From: Nitrososphaeria archaeon
GTDB taxonomy: Archaea > Thermoproteota > Nitrososphaeria > Conexivisphaerales > DTJL01
Length of the DNA stretch: 35,276 nucleotides
Direction of reading: 5' to 3'
Assembly: GCA_029775965.1 (NCBI GenBank)
Contig: JARVJU010000002.1
Coordinates: forward strand, 66,578-101,853
Position numbers and translations under genes: made by a program. Below the pieces are notes generated by a model. That model did not search any database. It was given only the letters and a program-made list of their open reading frames with translations, and was not told where the DNA came from. This document shows, in pieces, positions 1 to 8,657 of this stretch. The first letter of the stretch is position 1; each line of letters opens with the position of its first letter.

Positions 1-65
1 GAGATCAGTAAGAATAAGACTATAGCTATCAAACCTGTAAGAGTAATCTTATTGAATCTTTGCAT
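1..65 (-). CDS. N-terminus of a secreted or membrane protein, cut by window edge
   Basis: Reading leftward from an ATG at 65-63 gives 21 codons with no stop before the window edge. The residues begin MQRFNKITLTG and continue as an unbroken hydrophobic run (LIAIVLFLLI). A short basic start followed by a hydrophobic core is what a signal peptide or N-terminal anchor looks like. A TATA-like stretch about 26 bases upstream (87-95) would make the transcript leaderless, as for many genes here. The rest of the gene lies outside the window, so no function can be given. It is divergent from the ABC exporter genes at 301. Confidence 0.5.
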   Translation of the reverse strand, partial: MQRFNKITLTGLIAIVLFLLI

Positions 66-86
66 ATCAGCACCTTATTCCACAAT

Positions 87-95
87 GCTTAAATC
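87..95 (-). promoter_or_regulatory. TATA-like box for the leftward partial gene
   Basis: On the minus strand this reads GATTTAAGC-like, about 26 bases before the ATG at 65. The spacing fits an archaeal TATA box of a leaderless transcript. Inferred from position and sequence only. Confidence 0.35.
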
Positions 96-216
96 TATAT
101 ACATAGCCCTATCAAAACAGTTACCCTTGCGCCTTATGCAAGCATGCATACTGCTATTATATCTTAATACCGCAATCTCAACAGGCAAGATTAGAAAAAG
201 CCGGCTTATTCTTCGC

Positions 217-228
217 TATATTTAAATA
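217..228 (+). promoter_or_regulatory. TATA-like box for the ABC exporter genes
   Basis: TATATTTAAATA is a strong archaeal TATA-like element. Transcription would start near 245-250, giving a leader of about 50 bases before the GTG at 301, which is preceded by a purine-rich GAAAAGG that could serve as ribosome binding site. Confidence 0.5.
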
Positions 229-300
229 AATGATACCGAGGCCATTTCAAGAGGCTTTTGCTTTCCACGGGTTCTACTTTACATCTGATTACTGAAAAGG

Positions 301-1257
301 GTGTCCAAAGTGACAGAGGTTAGTTCAGTTTCTGAAAGAAACGATCTAATTGTACAGGTGGAGAGTCTAACCAAATCATACGGTCAAGTCAAGGCAGTGG
401 ATGGTATTGACTTATATGTAAAAAGAGGCGAAGTATTTAGTCTTCTGGGTCCCAACGGAGCAGGGAAAACAACTACAGTAGAGATTCTAGAAGGGTTGAG
501 AAAGGCTGACTCTGGTAAAATCTCTGTACTTGGCTTAGACCCATGGAGAGATGGGTATGAGCTTCACAAGAGGATAGGGGTAATACCTCAGGGCTTCAGA
601 TTCTTTGATAAATCTACTCCGAGGGAAGCTATAAATTACTATGCCGAGCTTTTCGGAAAAAGGGTGAATGCAGAGCATTTACTGAAGCTTGTTGACCTTC
701 AGGATGTTTCGAACATGTACTTCGAGTACCTTTCTGGAGGACAAAAACAGAAGCTAGGGCTTGCTCTTGCGATGGTCAACGAAGCAGAAATTCTATTCCT
801 TGATGAGCCGACGACAGGTCTTGACCCTCAGGCAAGGCGTTCCATTTGGAAAGTTATAGAAAGCCTCAAGCTACAAGGGAAGACAGTTTTTCTAACAACT
901 CATTATCTCGATGAGGCTGAAAGATTGTCTGATAAAGTGGCTATAATGAACCACGGCTCGATAATCGCTTATGGAGGCCCAGAGACACTAGTATCCAAAT
1001 ATGGAGGTTCAAAGAAACTTACTCTCGAAGGGGATGAAAAAATTTATCACCTTCTGACAAAGACCTTTAACCTGCCTGTCATCAGGCAAAATGGGATCAT
1101 AGAGATCACACTAAAGCAAAGTCAGGATTTGCTCAAAATCATTAATGCGATAGAGTCTTCAGGTCAGCCGTACTCAGGTCTCAGCCTGAAAAAGGATACT
1201 CTTGAGGATGTATTCATAACTCTAGTCGGAAGGATGAAAGAAGGTGAGCTGGATTGA
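301..1257 (+). CDS. ABC-2 type exporter, ATP-binding subunit
   Basis: This 318-residue protein is the ATPase of a two-subunit ABC exporter (CcmA/NatA/DrrA group), powering the membrane partner encoded next. All nucleotide-binding motifs are present: Walker A GPNGAGKTT at about 50-58, Q-loop Q97, signature LSGGQ at 144-148, Walker B ILFLDEP at 164-170 with catalytic E169, and the switch histidine H201 in TTHYLDEAE. The tail after about residue 225 is the variable C-terminal extension usual in this group. The start is a GTG behind GAAAAGG; a second in-frame GTG lies at 310. The stop overlaps the next start by four bases, so the two are translationally coupled. The cargo (lipid, drug, peptide or ion) cannot be told from sequence. 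Confidence 0.93.
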   Translation: MSKVTEVSSVSERNDLIVQVESLTKSYGQVKAVDGIDLYVKRGEVFSLLGPNGAGKTTTVEILEGLRKADSGKISVLGLDPWRDGYELHKRIGVIPQGFRFFDKSTPREAINYYAELFGKRVNAEHLLKLVDLQDVSNMYFEYLSGGQKQKLGLALAMVNEAEILFLDEPTTGLDPQARRSIWKVIESLKLQGKTVFLTTHYLDEAERLSDKVAIMNHGSIIAYGGPETLVSKYGGSKKLTLEGDEKIYHLLTKTFNLPVIRQNGIIEITLKQSQDLLKIINAIESSGQPYSGLSLKKDTLEDVFITLVGRMKEGELD

Positions 1258-2345
1258 ACCTGAAAAGAATCTTTGCTGACTTTACAGTATTCCGCAGGGA
1301 ATACCTGAGAAATAAGGAGGGATTCTTCTTTGCTCTTGTCTTTCCAGTCATACTCATTCTTCTCTTTGGGGCAATCTTCTCAGGCAGTGGTCATAATTCT
1401 ATAACAGTTTATGCGCTGAATGAGGATAGGGGTCCATTAGGCACCTCTTTCCTTCAAACTCTTAACCAAACTGGCGCAATTAGGGTTGTTTCGGTTCCAT
1501 CAAATGCATCATTCCCTGATTATCTTCTCAAGCATTCGTATTCACAGGGCATATTGATACCAAGCAGTTTCTCAAATTCGATTTATTCCAGAAACGAAGC
1601 AAATATAATTCTGTACAGTAATCCTGCAGATTCTTCGACACAGATAGTATCAGGAGTCGTGAACACTGTTGCAGAAGGTTTCAACCTTCGGCTTTCCAAT
1701 TCTTCCAGCCTGATATCAATAAGCCAAAAAAGTGTGAACGAATCATCCCCGAGCTATATCGACTTTCTTATACCCGGTCTGATAGGTTTCACAGTTCTTA
1801 CAAGCCCGATGTTCTCTATGGTAAACCTCTCAGCCGAATACAAGAAATCAAAGTTCTTCAAGCAGTTATCATTAACGCCATTAACCAAGGGAGAGTGGCT
1901 GACTTCCAAGATACTCTGGTACGTTATTCTGTCACTCGTAGCATTCATTCTGATGACTGCCACAGGAACGTTTCTGTTCGGAGCTAGGGTTCAGATTACT
2001 CCCTGGGTCTTCCCATTTATAATTCTTGGTTCATTACTCTTTGTTTCCCTTGGCATGCTAGTTGGCACCATAACGAAGAGTATAGAATCTGCTGGTGTCA
2101 TAGGGAATATAATCACATTTCCTATGATGTTTCTATCAGGTACCTTTTTCCCACTGAGCATAATGCCTGACTGGCTAGCAAAACTTGCACACATCTTTCC
2201 GCTATACTATATAATTGAAGGTCTTACATCAACGATGGTATATGACAATCTGAAAAGCACAATCTTTGACCTTGCCATAGTGGCATTTCTGTGCATTATA
2301 ATTTCGGTTGCTGCTGTCGGAGCATTCAAATGGAGAGAAGAATAA
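1254..2345 (+). CDS. ABC-2 type exporter, membrane subunit
   Basis: The 363-residue protein has the layout of ABC-2 permeases: one N-terminal membrane helix (about 23-45, rich in FALVFPVILILLFG), a large external loop (about 50-165) with many Asn-X-Ser/Thr sites, then a cluster of five helices (about 168-190, 218-243, 250-272, 280-302, 338-358). The sequence NIITFPMMFLSGTFFPLS in the late helices is the typical conserved ABC-2 block. It starts with TTG at 1254, overlapping the ATPase stop as TTGA, so the two subunits are made in step. Family membership is clear; substrate is not. Confidence 0.9.
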   Translation: MNLKRIFADFTVFRREYLRNKEGFFFALVFPVILILLFGAIFSGSGHNSITVYALNEDRGPLGTSFLQTLNQTGAIRVVSVPSNASFPDYLLKHSYSQGILIPSSFSNSIYSRNEANIILYSNPADSSTQIVSGVVNTVAEGFNLRLSNSSSLISISQKSVNESSPSYIDFLIPGLIGFTVLTSPMFSMVNLSAEYKKSKFFKQLSLTPLTKGEWLTSKILWYVILSLVAFILMTATGTFLFGARVQITPWVFPFIILGSLLFVSLGMLVGTITKSIESAGVIGNIITFPMMFLSGTFFPLSIMPDWLAKLAHIFPLYYIIEGLTSTMVYDNLKSTIFDLAIVAFLCIIISVAAVGAFKWREE

Positions 2346-2710
2346 GTCTCAATTTTTAACAGCTGTTTTCTCGTTCTAGACCTATGAAGAAGAAAAGATT
2401 ATTGGCTGTATAACAACAGACAATATACAAAACAATACTGCTCTGTAGCTTATGCTTGATTTTTAACGTGGAATCCTTTCATTTTCTATGCATGCGAGAG
2501 CAATAAACAGACTTGCCTAGGTTTGAGCAGAGATACAGATGCTCTAGTGCGTAGCAAATGATAGGTTTTTACAGCATCAGACTGATAGGCAGGTAAAAAG
2601 AGGATGTGAAAAAATAGATGACAAGCATAGCGATACTTACAAGAGAGAAAAGGCGTGCGGCAACTATGAAAGATGGCAAGTCTAAGAGTTGAATCGAAAA
2701 GTCCATAGCT
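2346..2710. other. Intergenic stretch, no gene called
   Basis: This gap separates the exporter operon from the convergent cpgS-like gene. T-rich tracts just after 2345 (AATTTTTAAC, GTTTTCTCGTTCT) may end transcription. A 24-codon open stretch from an ATG at 2618 to a TGA at 2690 is too short and lacks a recognisable promoter, so I do not call it. Confidence 0.4.
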
Positions 2711-4054
2711 TTATTGATGAGAGTATGTTAGTACTTTTCCTGAGAGAAACCTTTCTACTATTTCCTTTAGCTTTACCCCAGTTTTTTCATGAATTTCGTA
2801 TCTAACTCTTACCGTTGGTCTTTTAAGATTTATTATTCTGCCAAGGTCGACAGGCGTGCCCAAAATCACAGTATCGCATTCTATGCTGTTTATTGTCTCT
2901 TCAAGGTCATGCATCTGCTCTTTGCTGTAGCCCATTGCAGGAAGTACAGGCCCCACAGCAGGGTACCTCTCATAAACATCCTTTATCGAACCTTTTGCAA
3001 AAGGCCGAGGGTCTATTATCTGTGAAGCACCAAACTTCTTGGCAGCTATTGCTCCTACACCTTCCCTCATCTCTCCATGCGTGACTGTAGGGCCGTCTTC
3101 GACAACAAGCACTTTCTTCCCTCTTATCAAAGATTCATCGCTGACATAGAAGTCTGAGGCTGCCTCTATTATCAAAGCCTTTGGATTCAACCTTGCTATG
3201 TTATCTCTGACCTCCCTGACCTTTTCTGCTGTCGCTGTATCTACCTTATTTATCACAACTACGTCAGCCATTTTAACGTTTGTTTCTCCAGGATGATATG
3301 TTAACTCATTTCCTGCTCTATGAGGGTCAGCAACAACTATCATGAGGTCGGACCAGTAAAAAGGGAAATCATTGTTACCCCCGTCCCATAGAATTACATC
3401 AGCTTCTCTTTCAGCAGTTCTCAGAATTTTTTCATAATCTACACCTGCAAAGACAGTATTCCCCATATCTATATGAGGTTCATATTCTTCCCTTTCCTCA
3501 ATAGTACACTGATTTGCATCCAAGTCATCATACGTAGAAAATCTCTGCACTATTTCGTTCTTCAGATTTCCGTAAGGCATTGGATGTCTTATTATTGCAA
3601 CCTTTATTCCAAGATCTTTCATGGTAGCTGCGATAGCTCTTGAGACAGTACTTTTCCCGGCCCCTGTCCTCGTAGCGCATACTGCTATCACAGGTAGTTT
3701 TGACTTAAGCATCGTACTTCTTGGTCCCATAAGCATAAAATCTGCACCTGCAGCCAAAGCTCTGGAGGCTTTGTGCATAACATCCTCATGCGATAAGTCG
3801 CTGTAAGCAAGTACTACCAATTGAATCTTTTTTTCTTTTACCTCTGACTCGAGCTCATCTTCAGGAATTATAGGAATGCCTGAAGGATAAAGTGTACCAG
3901 AAAGCTCAGGCGGATAATTTCTTCTTTCTATTCCAGGAATCTGAGCAGCTGTAAATGCAACGACTTCATACTTATCATTGTCTCTGAAGAAGACATTAAA
4001 ATTGTGAAAATCTCTGCCCGCCGCACCCATAATTATGGTTCTAACCCTTCTCAT
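2711..4054 (-). CDS. cpgS: cyclic 2,3-diphosphoglycerate synthetase-like P-loop GTPase
   Basis: The product resembles the archaeal family annotated as cyclic 2,3-diphosphoglycerate synthetase or predicted GTPase (COG2403). The known enzyme closes 2,3-diphosphoglycerate with ATP to make the thermoprotectant cDPG. From the ATG at 4054 it is 447 residues. The start RTIIMGAAGRDFHNFN is the family's Rossmann-like N-terminus. A P-loop ATRTGAGKST lies at about 127-136, DGGNND at 224-229, and a guanine-specificity-like NKVD at 269-272. A TTG at 4075 would add seven residues; I prefer the ATG because family members begin just before this conserved block. Many archaea that do not make cDPG also carry homologues, so the exact reaction is uncertain. 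It is convergent with the exporter operon and divergent from the gene at 4338. Confidence 0.8.
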   Translation of the reverse strand: MRRVRTIIMGAAGRDFHNFNVFFRDNDKYEVVAFTAAQIPGIERRNYPPELSGTLYPSGIPIIPEDELESEVKEKKIQLVVLAYSDLSHEDVMHKASRALAAGADFMLMGPRSTMLKSKLPVIAVCATRTGAGKSTVSRAIAATMKDLGIKVAIIRHPMPYGNLKNEIVQRFSTYDDLDANQCTIEEREEYEPHIDMGNTVFAGVDYEKILRTAEREADVILWDGGNNDFPFYWSDLMIVVADPHRAGNELTYHPGETNVKMADVVVINKVDTATAEKVREVRDNIARLNPKALIIEAASDFYVSDESLIRGKKVLVVEDGPTVTHGEMREGVGAIAAKKFGASQIIDPRPFAKGSIKDVYERYPAVGPVLPAMGYSKEQMHDLEETINSIECDTVILGTPVDLGRIINLKRPTVRVRYEIHEKTGVKLKEIVERFLSGKVLTYSHQ

Positions 4055-4107
4055 TTTATTTTCTGTGCCTTCCAACGTTATCCCCTGCTAGAAAGTACGA
4101 TTCCAAG

Positions 4108-4117
4108 ATTCATATAC
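4108..4117 (-). promoter_or_regulatory. TATA-like box for the cpgS-like gene
   Basis: Minus strand GTATATGAAT lies about 35-60 bases before the two candidate starts (TTG 4075, ATG 4054). A second AT-rich box (CTATATAATTTT) sits near 4180. Position-based inference. Confidence 0.35.
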
Positions 4118-4304
4118 CTGCCTGATGAATTTCAAAATTTGAGTTTCCTAGCGTTAGCTGCTTGCATACTATCAAAATTATATAGCTAATCGATCAACAC
4201 TCATAGTGTTCATGCAAGGGTAGCTTTTAGTAATTTAAAATTCCAGCTTGCATAGGGTAGAATATTAACAATTGTGCATCAATCGGTACTTTTGGCTAGC
4301 TTAA

Positions 4305-4314
4305 CTTATATACT
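4305..4314 (+). promoter_or_regulatory. TATA-like box for the four-cysteine protein
   Basis: CTTATATACT centred near 4309 lies about 28 bases before the TTG at 4338, giving a nearly leaderless transcript. AGGTG at 4331-4335 could alternatively act as ribosome binding site. Confidence 0.45.
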
Positions 4315-4337
4315 ACTTTCGCATCCTGTTAGGTGCC

Positions 4338-4790
4338 TTGGAAACCGTAGAGCGCAGGTCAAAGGAGGAATGGTTCGAAGAAGTAACAGAGAATCTGGAT
4401 TACTATCTTAACACAGAAGAAGGAAAGAAAAAGCTTATGGAAGAAGCAAAGAAGATGGCTGAACAGGCGCTAGAGGAAGTAGCAAAGCTCCATAAACCCC
4501 AAAGAGAGATAATCTGGCTGTCGAAGTATTGCAGCAAATGTATATACTTTAGGCAGCAAGCATCAAGGATGAGATGCGAAAGATGGAATGCAAGGATTGT
4601 TAAACCTTTTTATGGAAAGCCACTCTGGTTCATTTCTAGGGATGAAGAAGGTAATAGAACTATTGATGTAACAGATGTTGATTGGGATAAGAAATGGATA
4701 GCTGTCTCCGAGATCATAGTTGAACAAGCCATAGAGCACATAAACGACGGAAATCCTTACGATTGTTATGAGCCGGGCAGGCACCGCTGA
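4338..4790 (+). CDS. Conserved-looking protein with four cysteines, possible metal or Fe-S site
   Basis: I do not recognise this 150-residue protein. The first 55 residues are charged and strongly helical (runs of E, K and A, coiled-coil-like). A cysteine set follows: C65-x2-C68, C80 and C143. A CxxC followed by two more cysteines, the last near the C-terminus, is compatible with zinc or an iron-sulfur cluster, but nothing proves either. There is no signal peptide or membrane helix, so it is probably cytoplasmic. It starts with TTG. It stands alone between a divergent GTPase gene and a convergent RDD gene. Confidence 0.7.
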   Translation: METVERRSKEEWFEEVTENLDYYLNTEEGKKKLMEEAKKMAEQALEEVAKLHKPQREIIWLSKYCSKCIYFRQQASRMRCERWNARIVKPFYGKPLWFISRDEEGNRTIDVTDVDWDKKWIAVSEIIVEQAIEHINDGNPYDCYEPGRHR

Positions 4791-4844
4791 TTAAAATTCG
4801 GTCCATTGTTTGCGTATTATTCGTAAAGCATATGTATAAAGACT

Positions 4845-5402
4845 CTAAGCTAAAGCAACTCTCGTTGAAGCTATTCTGTCAAGATACCGCTCATGTGCAT
4901 CACCTCTAGCTATAAGCCCAGCTAGAATGTCAAGTAGTAAGAGAAGCCAGTGTATTTTACTTATATTTCTCACAATGGAGGCCTGAATACTGGGTTTTGT
5001 CCCTTTTCCTGATTGTGTGTGCATATACATCAATTTTTTCCCTAGCGTCTTTCCATAATACGCTTCAGCAAGTGTAGCATAAATTACCATGGTAAGCCCG
5101 AAGCCCAAACCCTCAAAGGCTAGTAAAGGAGCAAATGGATCAGGTGGTAAGACAAAACGTAAAAGAACTGCATCTGCCAAAGAATAGACAATAATCAGAA
5201 AGAAAGATACCAAGAAAAGATCTATCAGATAAGCTACTATCCTTGTAATCCAGTATCTCTGCAAAGCTCTATCTTCTATCAAACTATCAAAAGGAAGCTT
5301 ATAGTCAGACATCCTATATTCATCTACAGGCGTCCCGCAGTAGGGACAGTATTTAGCATCGGGCTGCAGCTCTTTTCCGCATTTTTTGCATAAACCTGCC
5401 AA
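4845..5402 (-). CDS. Zinc-ribbon plus RDD-domain membrane protein
   Basis: The 185-residue protein begins with a small zinc ribbon (CxxC at C5/C8 and C19/C22), then a linker, then an RDD-type membrane domain from about residue 48. RDD traits are R54 and D61 in RIVAYLID, the GKTLGKKLM motif at 117-125, and an R-N pair near 145 before a third membrane helix. RDD proteins are small three-helix inner-membrane proteins of mostly unknown role; some take part in ion or compatible-solute transport. The ribbon would lie on the cytoplasmic side. The start is TTG at 5402, with a TATA-like box at 5432-5443 and a leader of about ten bases. Confidence 0.8.
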   Translation of the reverse strand: MAGLCKKCGKELQPDAKYCPYCGTPVDEYRMSDYKLPFDSLIEDRALQRYWITRIVAYLIDLFLVSFFLIIVYSLADAVLLRFVLPPDPFAPLLAFEGLGFGLTMVIYATLAEAYYGKTLGKKLMYMHTQSGKGTKPSIQASIVRNISKIHWLLLLLDILAGLIARGDAHERYLDRIASTRVALA

Positions 5403-5431
5403 ATCTACCCTGAATGATAAACATACTGGGT

Positions 5432-5443
5432 GCTTTAAACTTT
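5432..5443 (-). promoter_or_regulatory. TATA-like box for the RDD gene
   Basis: Minus strand AAAGTTTAAAGC, centred about 35 bases before the TTG start. Confidence 0.45.
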
Positions 5444-5759
5444 GGTATCTGAGTTTCTGTTAACTTAGGATAGAGCAGCGAATTAGAACCAGTGTTCTAT
5501 GAGTTAACGTACTAATTTTCCCAAATTACGGCAGTGGATGCCAAGCACAAGAGTAAATATTGCTCAGTATATGGGTAATTTAAACCCGAATGACCAACGT
5601 GAGCAACAAAGCATGAGGCCTGAGTTTCAGGTCTCACTACCCTGCAGTTAAAGCGATTGTAGTGAAATGTCTCAAGACTAATTAGCGAAATCGATGTAGA
5701 GAAATTAACTTGTCCCAAGTTAGCAGAACTGTATCTAATCTGCCATTCTGTTCGAACCT

Positions 5760-5897
5760 ATCTTTTTAATAAGATTCATTAATGAATAAAATGATAATCT
5801 TTTCCTCTTCTCCAAGCTGCTCAGTCTAGAGGTTTATCCTGGCTTCAAACAATAATTTTTAGTAGCGACAAAAGTCAAGAAATAATCTTTTTAATAA
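5760..5897. repeat. Direct repeat of ATCTTTTTAATAAG
   Basis: The 14-mer ATCTTTTTAATAAG occurs identically at 5760-5773 and 5884-5897, upstream of the Hsp20 gene. It could be chance in AT-rich DNA, a T-rich termination tract, or a regulator site. Confidence 0.45.
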
Positions 5898-6113
5898 GTA
5901 AAAGGTCCATCTGGATGAAACACAATCCTCTAGAGATAAAATTAAGATAGAATCCAATCCAACAAGAATAAAAAATGTAGGATTTCTCCACAGTTTAGTT
6001 AGGTAAAAATCATATCAACAAGTCAAACTGATAATGATATTCTAGCATCTGCAAAGCAAAATATGCGACAAGGATAAAAGAATCTTCCGAGTTTGCACCT
6101 TTGGTGATGCTTG

Positions 6114-6692
6114 ATGGATTTCGATGAATGGTTCAGAAAGAGGTTTTCAAGAGGATTTTTCTTCCCGGATATAGACGAAATGATAAAGGATATGGAGAGA
6201 GAATTTGAAAGATCATTCAAGGAGATACAATCAAAGATACCTCAGAATTACGTCCGCGAAAGAAAGCTGCCTGACGGTAGCATTACCAAGGAATGGGGTC
6301 CATTCATATATGGCTATTCTATGACACTTGGTCCCGATGGTAAGCCAGTAATAAGAGAGTTTGGAAATATAAGACCCGGACTTCCAGGTCCAACACCATT
6401 CGAATTTAAGGGAGCAAGGGAGCCGTTCTTTGATGTACTCGATGAGGCAGAAACAGTCAAGGTTGTTGTTGAGCTACCCGGTGTCGAAAAGCAGGATATC
6501 AATCTAGAAGCTACTGATAAATCTCTAACTGTTTCTGTTGATACGGAAAGGAAGAAGTATCATAAGGAGATAGAACTTCCGGCAGAAGTAGATCCCTCTT
6601 CAGCAAAGTCATCTTTTAAGAACGGAGTACTTGAGGTGACACTTAGAAAGCTGTCACCAAGAAAGAAGGCGCACAGAATAAAAGTAGAGTAA
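6114..6692 (+). CDS. Small heat-shock protein, Hsp20/alpha-crystallin family
   Basis: This ATP-independent holdase chaperone binds unfolding proteins in the cytoplasm. The first 100 residues form a variable arm (DFDEWFRKRF, aromatic and basic), followed by the alpha-crystallin domain from about residue 105 to the end: PFFDVLDEAETVKVVVELPG, then the conserved NGVLEVTLRK at the end of the domain. It ends in HRIKVE, which could supply the short I-x-I/V-type C-terminal anchor used in oligomer assembly. A TTG at 6111 directly precedes the ATG at 6114; I take the ATG, with GGTGATG just upstream as ribosome binding site. At 192 residues it is on the long side for the family, owing to the N-terminal arm. 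A T-run follows at 6700-6705. Confidence 0.93.
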   Translation: MDFDEWFRKRFSRGFFFPDIDEMIKDMEREFERSFKEIQSKIPQNYVRERKLPDGSITKEWGPFIYGYSMTLGPDGKPVIREFGNIRPGLPGPTPFEFKGAREPFFDVLDEAETVKVVVELPGVEKQDINLEATDKSLTVSVDTERKKYHKEIELPAEVDPSSAKSSFKNGVLEVTLRKLSPRKKAHRIKVE

Positions 6693-6822
6693 AATATCAT
6701 TTTTTACCGATTAAAGACTAAACGGTTTATCTCCCTAATTTCGGATATTCTTTTCTCAATATATGATGTAAGCATGACTGCTGATAAAGCTGGTATGCAT
6801 AAGCTCTTATAGAACTGCTTAC

Positions 6823-8067
6823 ATGCAGGTACCTCGGGTCAATATGGAACAGATCTTTTCCCAGACAGTTAAGGAGGTTCAGAATCTCGTAGGTCTGAGT
6901 AGAGAAGAGATGAAGATACTTGAGGATGTAGATTCGGCAGCGTCGGAGCTTCTGGAATATGAGTATCAATACTATCTGGAGCACAGATACAATGAAAAGA
7001 TTCCTGAAATTCTATCGAAGTACGATCTCATGGGGATTCCTATACTGACAAAATATCAAGGTAGGGGAGCAAGGCCTATAGTTCATGCTCTAGCTATGGA
7101 GCGTTTAGGCCAGGTAGGTATGGGTGTGGTTACTTTTGCTGACGTGCATCAGTTTCTGGGTAGCTTGACTATACAGCAATGGGGAAACGAAGAGCAAAAA
7201 CAAAGATACCTTCCAAAGGCAGCCAAGGGAAGTATCATACTTGCTTTTGCGCTAACTGAACCCGAAGCAGGCAGTGATCCTTCTTCAATGCTATCTACAT
7301 ACTCAGCCAAGGACGGGAGATACTATATAACAGGATCAAAGTATCTTATATCAAACGGCTCGGTAGCCGATAATATGATAGTCTTTGCAAGAGGCATAGA
7401 AAATAGCAAGGAAATATCTGCGTTTATACTGGATACAAAATCAACAGGTTTCAAAGTTGAAATGAAACTGCTCGATAAGCCCGGTCTTTTCACCTCTGAT
7501 ACAGCTCTACTTTCCATGGAGGAGGTTGAGGTATCAAAAGAGGATCTACTTGGTAAGGAGGGAAAAGGGCTCAGCGTTGCCTATTCTGCACTTCTTAACG
7601 GAAGAATAGGGATAGGTGCAGGATGTGTAGGAGTTATGGATGATTGTCTGAAGCAAGTAAAGGAGAGAAGTATAAACAGGGTTCAGCATGGTAAAGCTAT
7701 AGCCAAACACCAGCTTATCCAGAAGCATATAGCAAAAATAGCATCTGAGCTTGAAGCATCAAGGTGGCTCGTCTACAGGGCCGCCCTGCAGAAGGAAAAG
7801 TATGACAAAAGCCCAGAAGATATAGATTTAAGACTGGAAACCGATAGAATGTCAGCTATAGCAAAATATACAGCATCAAACGCATCCTTTGATGTGGCGG
7901 ATAGAGCAATGCAGATCTTTGGTGGTTTTGGTTATAACTTGTTCTCTCCTGTAACAAGACATTTTCTGGATACCAGGGTAGCAAGGATATACGAAGGGAC
8001 TGATGAAATTATGGAACTCAAGATAGCATCAACCATTCTGGGCAAGGAGTATGAAGCATACAGGTGA
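6823..8067 (+). CDS. Acyl-CoA dehydrogenase
   Basis: This FAD enzyme removes two hydrogens from an acyl-CoA thioester to give the 2-enoyl-CoA, passing electrons to ETF. The 414 residues cover all three domains. Signature one, AFALTEPEAGSD, is at 141-152; signature two runs from QIFGGFGY (364-371) to RIYEGTDE (388-395). E391 in YEGT aligns with the catalytic base of medium-chain enzymes. Substrate chain length or branched/aromatic preference cannot be read off. An alternative ATG at 6844 (residue 8) sits about 30 bases after a TTATAG box and may be the true start of a leaderless transcript. The CoxG-like gene follows after six bases, so the pair is probably one operon. A decayed paralogue lies at 30751-31567. 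Confidence 0.93.
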   Translation: MQVPRVNMEQIFSQTVKEVQNLVGLSREEMKILEDVDSAASELLEYEYQYYLEHRYNEKIPEILSKYDLMGIPILTKYQGRGARPIVHALAMERLGQVGMGVVTFADVHQFLGSLTIQQWGNEEQKQRYLPKAAKGSIILAFALTEPEAGSDPSSMLSTYSAKDGRYYITGSKYLISNGSVADNMIVFARGIENSKEISAFILDTKSTGFKVEMKLLDKPGLFTSDTALLSMEEVEVSKEDLLGKEGKGLSVAYSALLNGRIGIGAGCVGVMDDCLKQVKERSINRVQHGKAIAKHQLIQKHIAKIASELEASRWLVYRAALQKEKYDKSPEDIDLRLETDRMSAIAKYTASNASFDVADRAMQIFGGFGYNLFSPVTRHFLDTRVARIYEGTDEIMELKIASTILGKEYEAYR

Positions 8068-8073
8068 AGAACT

Positions 8074-8505
8074 GTGAAGCTGACCTATAGCGGCGTCATA
8101 GACCTCCTTGGTGATAATGATAGGGTGTTTGCACTGCTTGGTAACCCAGAATTTCTTATAAAATCTATACCTGATGTTGAGAGTTCAAAAAGGCTGGATG
8201 ATAGGTCATTTGAAGCTGTCATAAAGCTAAAGCTGTCAATAGTGAGCAGTTCGATCAGAACATTGATTCAGATACGTGAAGCAACCAAGGATAGTGTTGT
8301 GATCCATGCAAGTGGTTCTGGTGGAGGAAGCTCCATCGCTTTGCTTATATCTTTTCAAAGAAATCCAAAAGAAATAAGATGGTCTGCTGATGCTGAGGTC
8401 AGTGGTTTAATCTCAGGGCTCGGCTCTTCTATTCTCAATACATTTGCAAAAAGAAAAATAGAAGAAACTATAAGATCTATTCAAAAAGCAGCAGCTATAG
8501 TTTGA
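8074..8505 (+). CDS. CoxG/SRPBCC-family protein
   Basis: The 143-residue protein matches the carbon monoxide dehydrogenase subunit G (CoxG) family, a START/SRPBCC-fold helix-grip domain. It opens with YSGVIDLLGDNDRVFALLGN and continues to PDVESSKRLDDRSFEAVIKLKL, the family's typical pattern of a membrane- or ligand-binding beta sheet. It ends in an amphipathic helix. CoxG proteins help assemble or anchor CO/xanthine dehydrogenase-type molybdenum enzymes in some bacteria, but no CoxLMS genes are present here and the neighbour is an acyl-CoA dehydrogenase, so a lipid- or thioester-related role is equally possible. It starts with GTG, six bases after the dehydrogenase stop. Confidence 0.75.
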   Translation: MKLTYSGVIDLLGDNDRVFALLGNPEFLIKSIPDVESSKRLDDRSFEAVIKLKLSIVSSSIRTLIQIREATKDSVVIHASGSGGGSSIALLISFQRNPKEIRWSADAEVSGLISGLGSSILNTFAKRKIEETIRSIQKAAAIV

Positions 8506-8657
8506 ATAATCCCAACTAGCATATTACTTAGCCATCTGAAAGATATTCCAGAGTCCAAACTGTATCAGTAACGCTGATGTCATCCATTAAAAGAGGTCTT
8601 TCTGCGTAGCACTCTATATGCAAAGCTGTTATAGAATAAGCAGTCTGCTCAATTCTA

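Larger units (their letters stand above)
5403..6113. other. 700-base gap with clustered hairpins; candidate structured RNA or decayed gene
   Basis: No convincing gene lies here. Between 5486 and 5723 several hairpins follow each other: AGAAC/GTTCT (5486-5499); TTGCTCA (5559-5565) with TGAGCAA (5600-5606) enclosing a GGGT/ACCC hairpin (5573-5587); a nine-pair stem with a three-base loop at 5619-5639; and TAACTTG/CAAGTTA with a three-base loop (5706-5722). Such density suggests a non-coding RNA or a recombination site. Against this, the plus strand also stays open for about 40 codons from an ATG at 5538 with a protein-like composition, so part may be a gene remnant. It does not resemble SRP RNA, RNase P RNA or tRNA to my eye. 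Confidence 0.3.

Noticed and set aside
2550-2580. C-box-like AATGATAG and CTGA in the intergenic gap
   Set aside because: Imperfect C box, no second pair; likely chance.
5540-5760. tRNA-like GTTCGAA near 5750
   Set aside because: No matching T stem or acceptor stem could be formed around it.
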